Below are positions 62,461 to 64,000 of a DNA stretch of 64,000 nt, in pieces. The stretch's first letter is position 1. Each line of letters starts with the position of its first letter. The stretch is from Flavobacterium ustbae (lineage in GTDB: Bacteria; Bacteroidota; Bacteroidia; Flavobacteriales; Flavobacteriaceae): assembly GCF_003946915.1 (NCBI RefSeq), contig NZ_RPOC01000019.1:1-64000 (forward strand), read 5' to 3'. The position numbers were made by a program, and so were the translations under genes. The notes below the pieces were generated by a model, which was not told where the DNA came from, ran no database searches, and saw nothing but the letters and a program-made list of their open reading frames with translations.

Positions 62461-62494
62461 AAAATCCGCTTTAATTTTAAAGCGGATTTTTTTG
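62461..62494. terminator. Bidirectional terminator between isoamylase-N gene and thyA
   Basis: A 12-bp perfect stem AAAATCCGCTTT/AAAGCGGATTTT (62461-62472 with 62479-62490), loop AATTTT, flanked by A and T runs on both sides. Confidence 0.93.
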
Positions 62495-62495
62495 T

Positions 62496-63347
62496 TTATA
62501 CAGCGACACTTCCTTTTATAGCAGGATGCGGATCGTAGTCAACAAGTGTGAAATCACCATAATCAAAATCAAAAATGTTTTTAATCTCTGGATTTAAAAT
62601 CATTTTTGGTAATGGTTTTGGTTCTCTCGTAAGTTGCAATTCTAATTGCTCAAAATGATTGTTGTAGATATGTGCGTCGCCAAAAGTGTGAATAAATTCG
62701 CCTGGCTCTAAGTCACATACTTGCGCAATCATCATAGTCAGCAATGCATAAGAAGCAATATTAAAAGGAACCCCTAAAAAGATATCGGCACTTCGCTGAT
62801 ATAATTGACAAGAAAGTTTTCCTTTTGTTTCTCCTTTTTCAGGATCTGGACTTGCTACATAAAACTGAAAAAAAGCATGGCATGGAGGCAACGCTGCCTT
62901 GTTGTTGGCAACATTTTCTTCAAAAGATTTTGTTGTATCTGGCAGAACCGAAGGATTCCAAGCCGAAACCAGCATTCTTCTACTATTCGGATTTGTTTTT
63001 AATTCTTTAATTAATTCAGAAATCTGATCAATTTCTTCACTGTTCCAATTACGCCATTGATGACCGTAAACAGGTCCTAAATCGCCATTAGAATCTGCCC
63101 ATTCATCCCAGATTTTTACTCCGTTTTCCTGAAGATATTTTACGTTTGTATCACCTTTTAAAAACCAAAGCAATTCGTAAATGATGGATTTTAAATGAAG
63201 TTTTTTAGTTGTAACCATTGGGAAACCTTCACTTAAATCAAAACGCATTTGGTAACCAAAAACACTTTTTGTTCCAGTTCCAGTTCGGTCTCCTTTTTGA
63301 TTGCCGTTTTCTAAAACGTGTTTTACTAAATCTAAGTATTGTTTCAT
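62496..63347 (-). CDS. thyA: Thymidylate synthase
   Basis: Converts dUMP to dTMP with methylene-tetrahydrofolate. The 283-residue protein has [13 protein letters not shown], the catalytic Cys in [34 protein letters not shown] and GDAHIYNNH. It is about 20 residues longer than the 264-residue E. coli enzyme because of two insertions flanking the catalytic Cys region: one after [13 protein letters not shown] (about residues 135-155) and one at [11 protein letters not shown] (about 168-178). Both are surface-loop positions. The product of FolA nearby feeds this reaction. Confidence 0.97.
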   Translation of the reverse strand: MKQYLDLVKHVLENGNQKGDRTGTGTKSVFGYQMRFDLSEGFPMVTTKKLHLKSIIYELLWFLKGDTNVKYLQENGVKIWDEWADSNGDLGPVYGHQWRNWNSEEIDQISELIKELKTNPNSRRMLVSAWNPSVLPDTTKSFEENVANNKAALPPCHAFFQFYVASPDPEKGETKGKLSCQLYQRSADIFLGVPFNIASYALLTMMIAQVCDLEPGEFIHTFGDAHIYNNHFEQLELQLTREPKPLPKMILNPEIKNIFDFDYGDFTLVDYDPHPAIKGSVAV

Positions 63348-63353
63348 TTGTTT

Positions 63354-63416
63354 GTTTATTCGGTTATTCGTTTAATTGTTTAATCGATTTAACGAATAAA
63401 CGGTCAACGATTAAAC
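63354..63416. repeat. Overlapping inverted repeats upstream of thyA
   Basis: Two perfect 9-bp pairs interlock: GTTTATTCG (63354-63362) with CGAATAAAC (63393-63401), and GTTTAATCG (63378-63386) with CGATTAAAC (63408-63416). The stems are mutually exclusive in RNA. They lie 7 bp before the thyA ATG on the minus strand. Confidence 0.65.
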
Positions 63417-63423
63417 ATTGAAT

Positions 63424-64000
63424 TTATCTTCTAGAGATTTCGTCTCTAATTTTGGCTGCTTTTTCATAGTCTTCCTGAGAAACAGCTTGATCCAAAAGTT
63501 CGTTTAATTCTTGCAAAGAATGTTTTGCGTATACATCTCCAGACTGATTGCTTTCTTCTTCGTGTCCGAAAGTTTCAGGATTAGAAAGAACATCATCAAT
63601 TTCCTGAGCTCCAGAATCTGTTTCGGCAGTATTTGATTTTAGATAAATACCCGCTTTGTCTAAGATGTTTTTATAAGTGAAAATAGGAGCGTTAAAACGT
63701 AATGCCAAAGCAATAGCATCTGAAGTTCTAGCGTCGATAATTTCTTCGATTTTATCTCTTTCGCAGATTAAGCTTGAATAAAAAACGCCATCAACTAATT
63801 TGTGAATGATAACTTGCTTAACCACGATATCAAATCTTTCAGCAAAATTTTTGAATAAATCGTGAGTTAAAGGACGTGGCGGTTTTATCTCTTTTTCTAA
63901 AGCAATAGCGATTGACTGGGCTTCAAAAGCGCCAATAACAATAGGTAATTTTCTTTCGCCATCCACTTCATTCAAAATTAAGGCATAAGCGCCATTTTGA
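63424..64000 (-). CDS. Bifunctional nuclease family protein (5' end outside window)
   Basis: The visible 192 residues enter from the right edge. The N-terminal part is a DUF151/BFN domain (NGAYALILNEVDGERKLPIVIGAFEAQSIAIALE ... PRPLTHDLFKNF ... DARTSDAIALALRFNAPIF). The C-terminus has a UvrB/UvrC-type motif (LNELLDQAVSQEDYEKAAKIRDEI), as in many bacterial members. The DUF151 family includes plant bifunctional nucleases; the bacterial function is not established. The true start lies a few codons beyond 64000. The gene is upstream of thyA on the same strand. Confidence 0.9.
   Translation of the reverse strand, partial: QNGAYALILNEVDGERKLPIVIGAFEAQSIAIALEKEIKPPRPLTHDLFKNFAERFDIVVKQVIIHKLVDGVFYSSLICERDKIEEIIDARTSDAIALALRFNAPIFTYKNILDKAGIYLKSNTAETDSGAQEIDDVLSNPETFGHEEESNQSGDVYAKHSLQELNELLDQAVSQEDYEKAAKIRDEISRR

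Noticed and set aside
1-64000. CRISPR arrays, insertion sequences, prophage, toxin-antitoxin or defence islands
   Set aside because: No regularly spaced repeats, transposase, integrase, phage structural genes or defence-family proteins were seen; the only mobile-looking parts are the GIY-YIG unit and short palindromic repeats.

Overview
The window is a chromosomal segment from a member of the Flavobacteriaceae, most likely Flavobacterium. The evidence is AT-rich sequence, promoters of the Bacteroidetes type (TAnnTTTG with a TTG about 18-22 bp upstream), few recognisable Shine-Dalgarno sites, and lineage-specific genes: exosortase XrtF with its partner, PorT, the lipoprotein Omp85 TamL, a GYDIA-type GHMP kinase, DUF4249 and HYC_CC_PP proteins, TonB-dependent receptors and a short primary sigma factor. 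No prophage, insertion sequence, CRISPR array or rRNA operon is visible.

Layout. 1-551: tRNA-Phe followed by a tandem array of a small GIY-YIG nuclease unit carrying a copy of the tRNA 3' end. 651-6881: coaX, an outer-membrane barrel protein, lptC, a small membrane protein, a CNNM/CBS transporter and a PpiD/SurA-type foldase. 7153-9954: a conserved hypothetical, then the mevalonate genes (GYDIA kinase, HMG-CoA reductase) on the minus strand. 10135-15506: a peptide-use cluster (DPP IV and two POT transporters). 15555-17397: three tandem thioredoxin-fold paralogues, of which only the first keeps CxxC. 17401-22206 (minus): comEC, NlpC/P60 lipoprotein, lpxB, small membrane protein, surE. 22417-27339: Prc/Tsp protease, secreted endonuclease, rpe, rpoD. 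27482-33975 (minus): a TonB receptor/DUF4249 locus. 34233-36858 (minus): pnp and rpsO. 36957-39164 (minus): two MORN-type paralogues and a free-methionine-sulfoxide reductase. 39235-40207: xrtF and partner. 40253-43152: a Cys-rich HYC_CC_PP / TonB receptor / HMA-domain locus. 43289-43969: a DedA protein. 44176-51450 (minus): the cell-elongation operon rodA-mrdA-mreD-mreC-mreB, then purH. 51615-60507: ABC permease, lipoprotein, accD, fbaA, tamL, trmH, porT and menG/ubiE. 60508-61085: a long gene-free, strongly palindromic stretch. 61086-64000: folA, a 2TM protein, an isoamylase-N protein, thyA and a bifunctional nuclease that runs off the right edge.

Most of the window is core genome: envelope biogenesis (LPS, Omp85, T9SS, elongasome), central metabolism, RNA decay and dTMP synthesis. 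The less ordinary signals are the tRNA-Phe/GIY-YIG tandem unit, the CxxC-less thioredoxin paralogues, an AccD without zinc-finger cysteines, an MG2 protein carrying a receptor-plug-like domain without a barrel, the Cys-rich metal-linked receptor locus, a long A/C-rich loop in the pnp leader, and the structured 578-bp intergenic region that may hold an unannotated small RNA. Several families of short palindromic intergenic repeats recur between operons.
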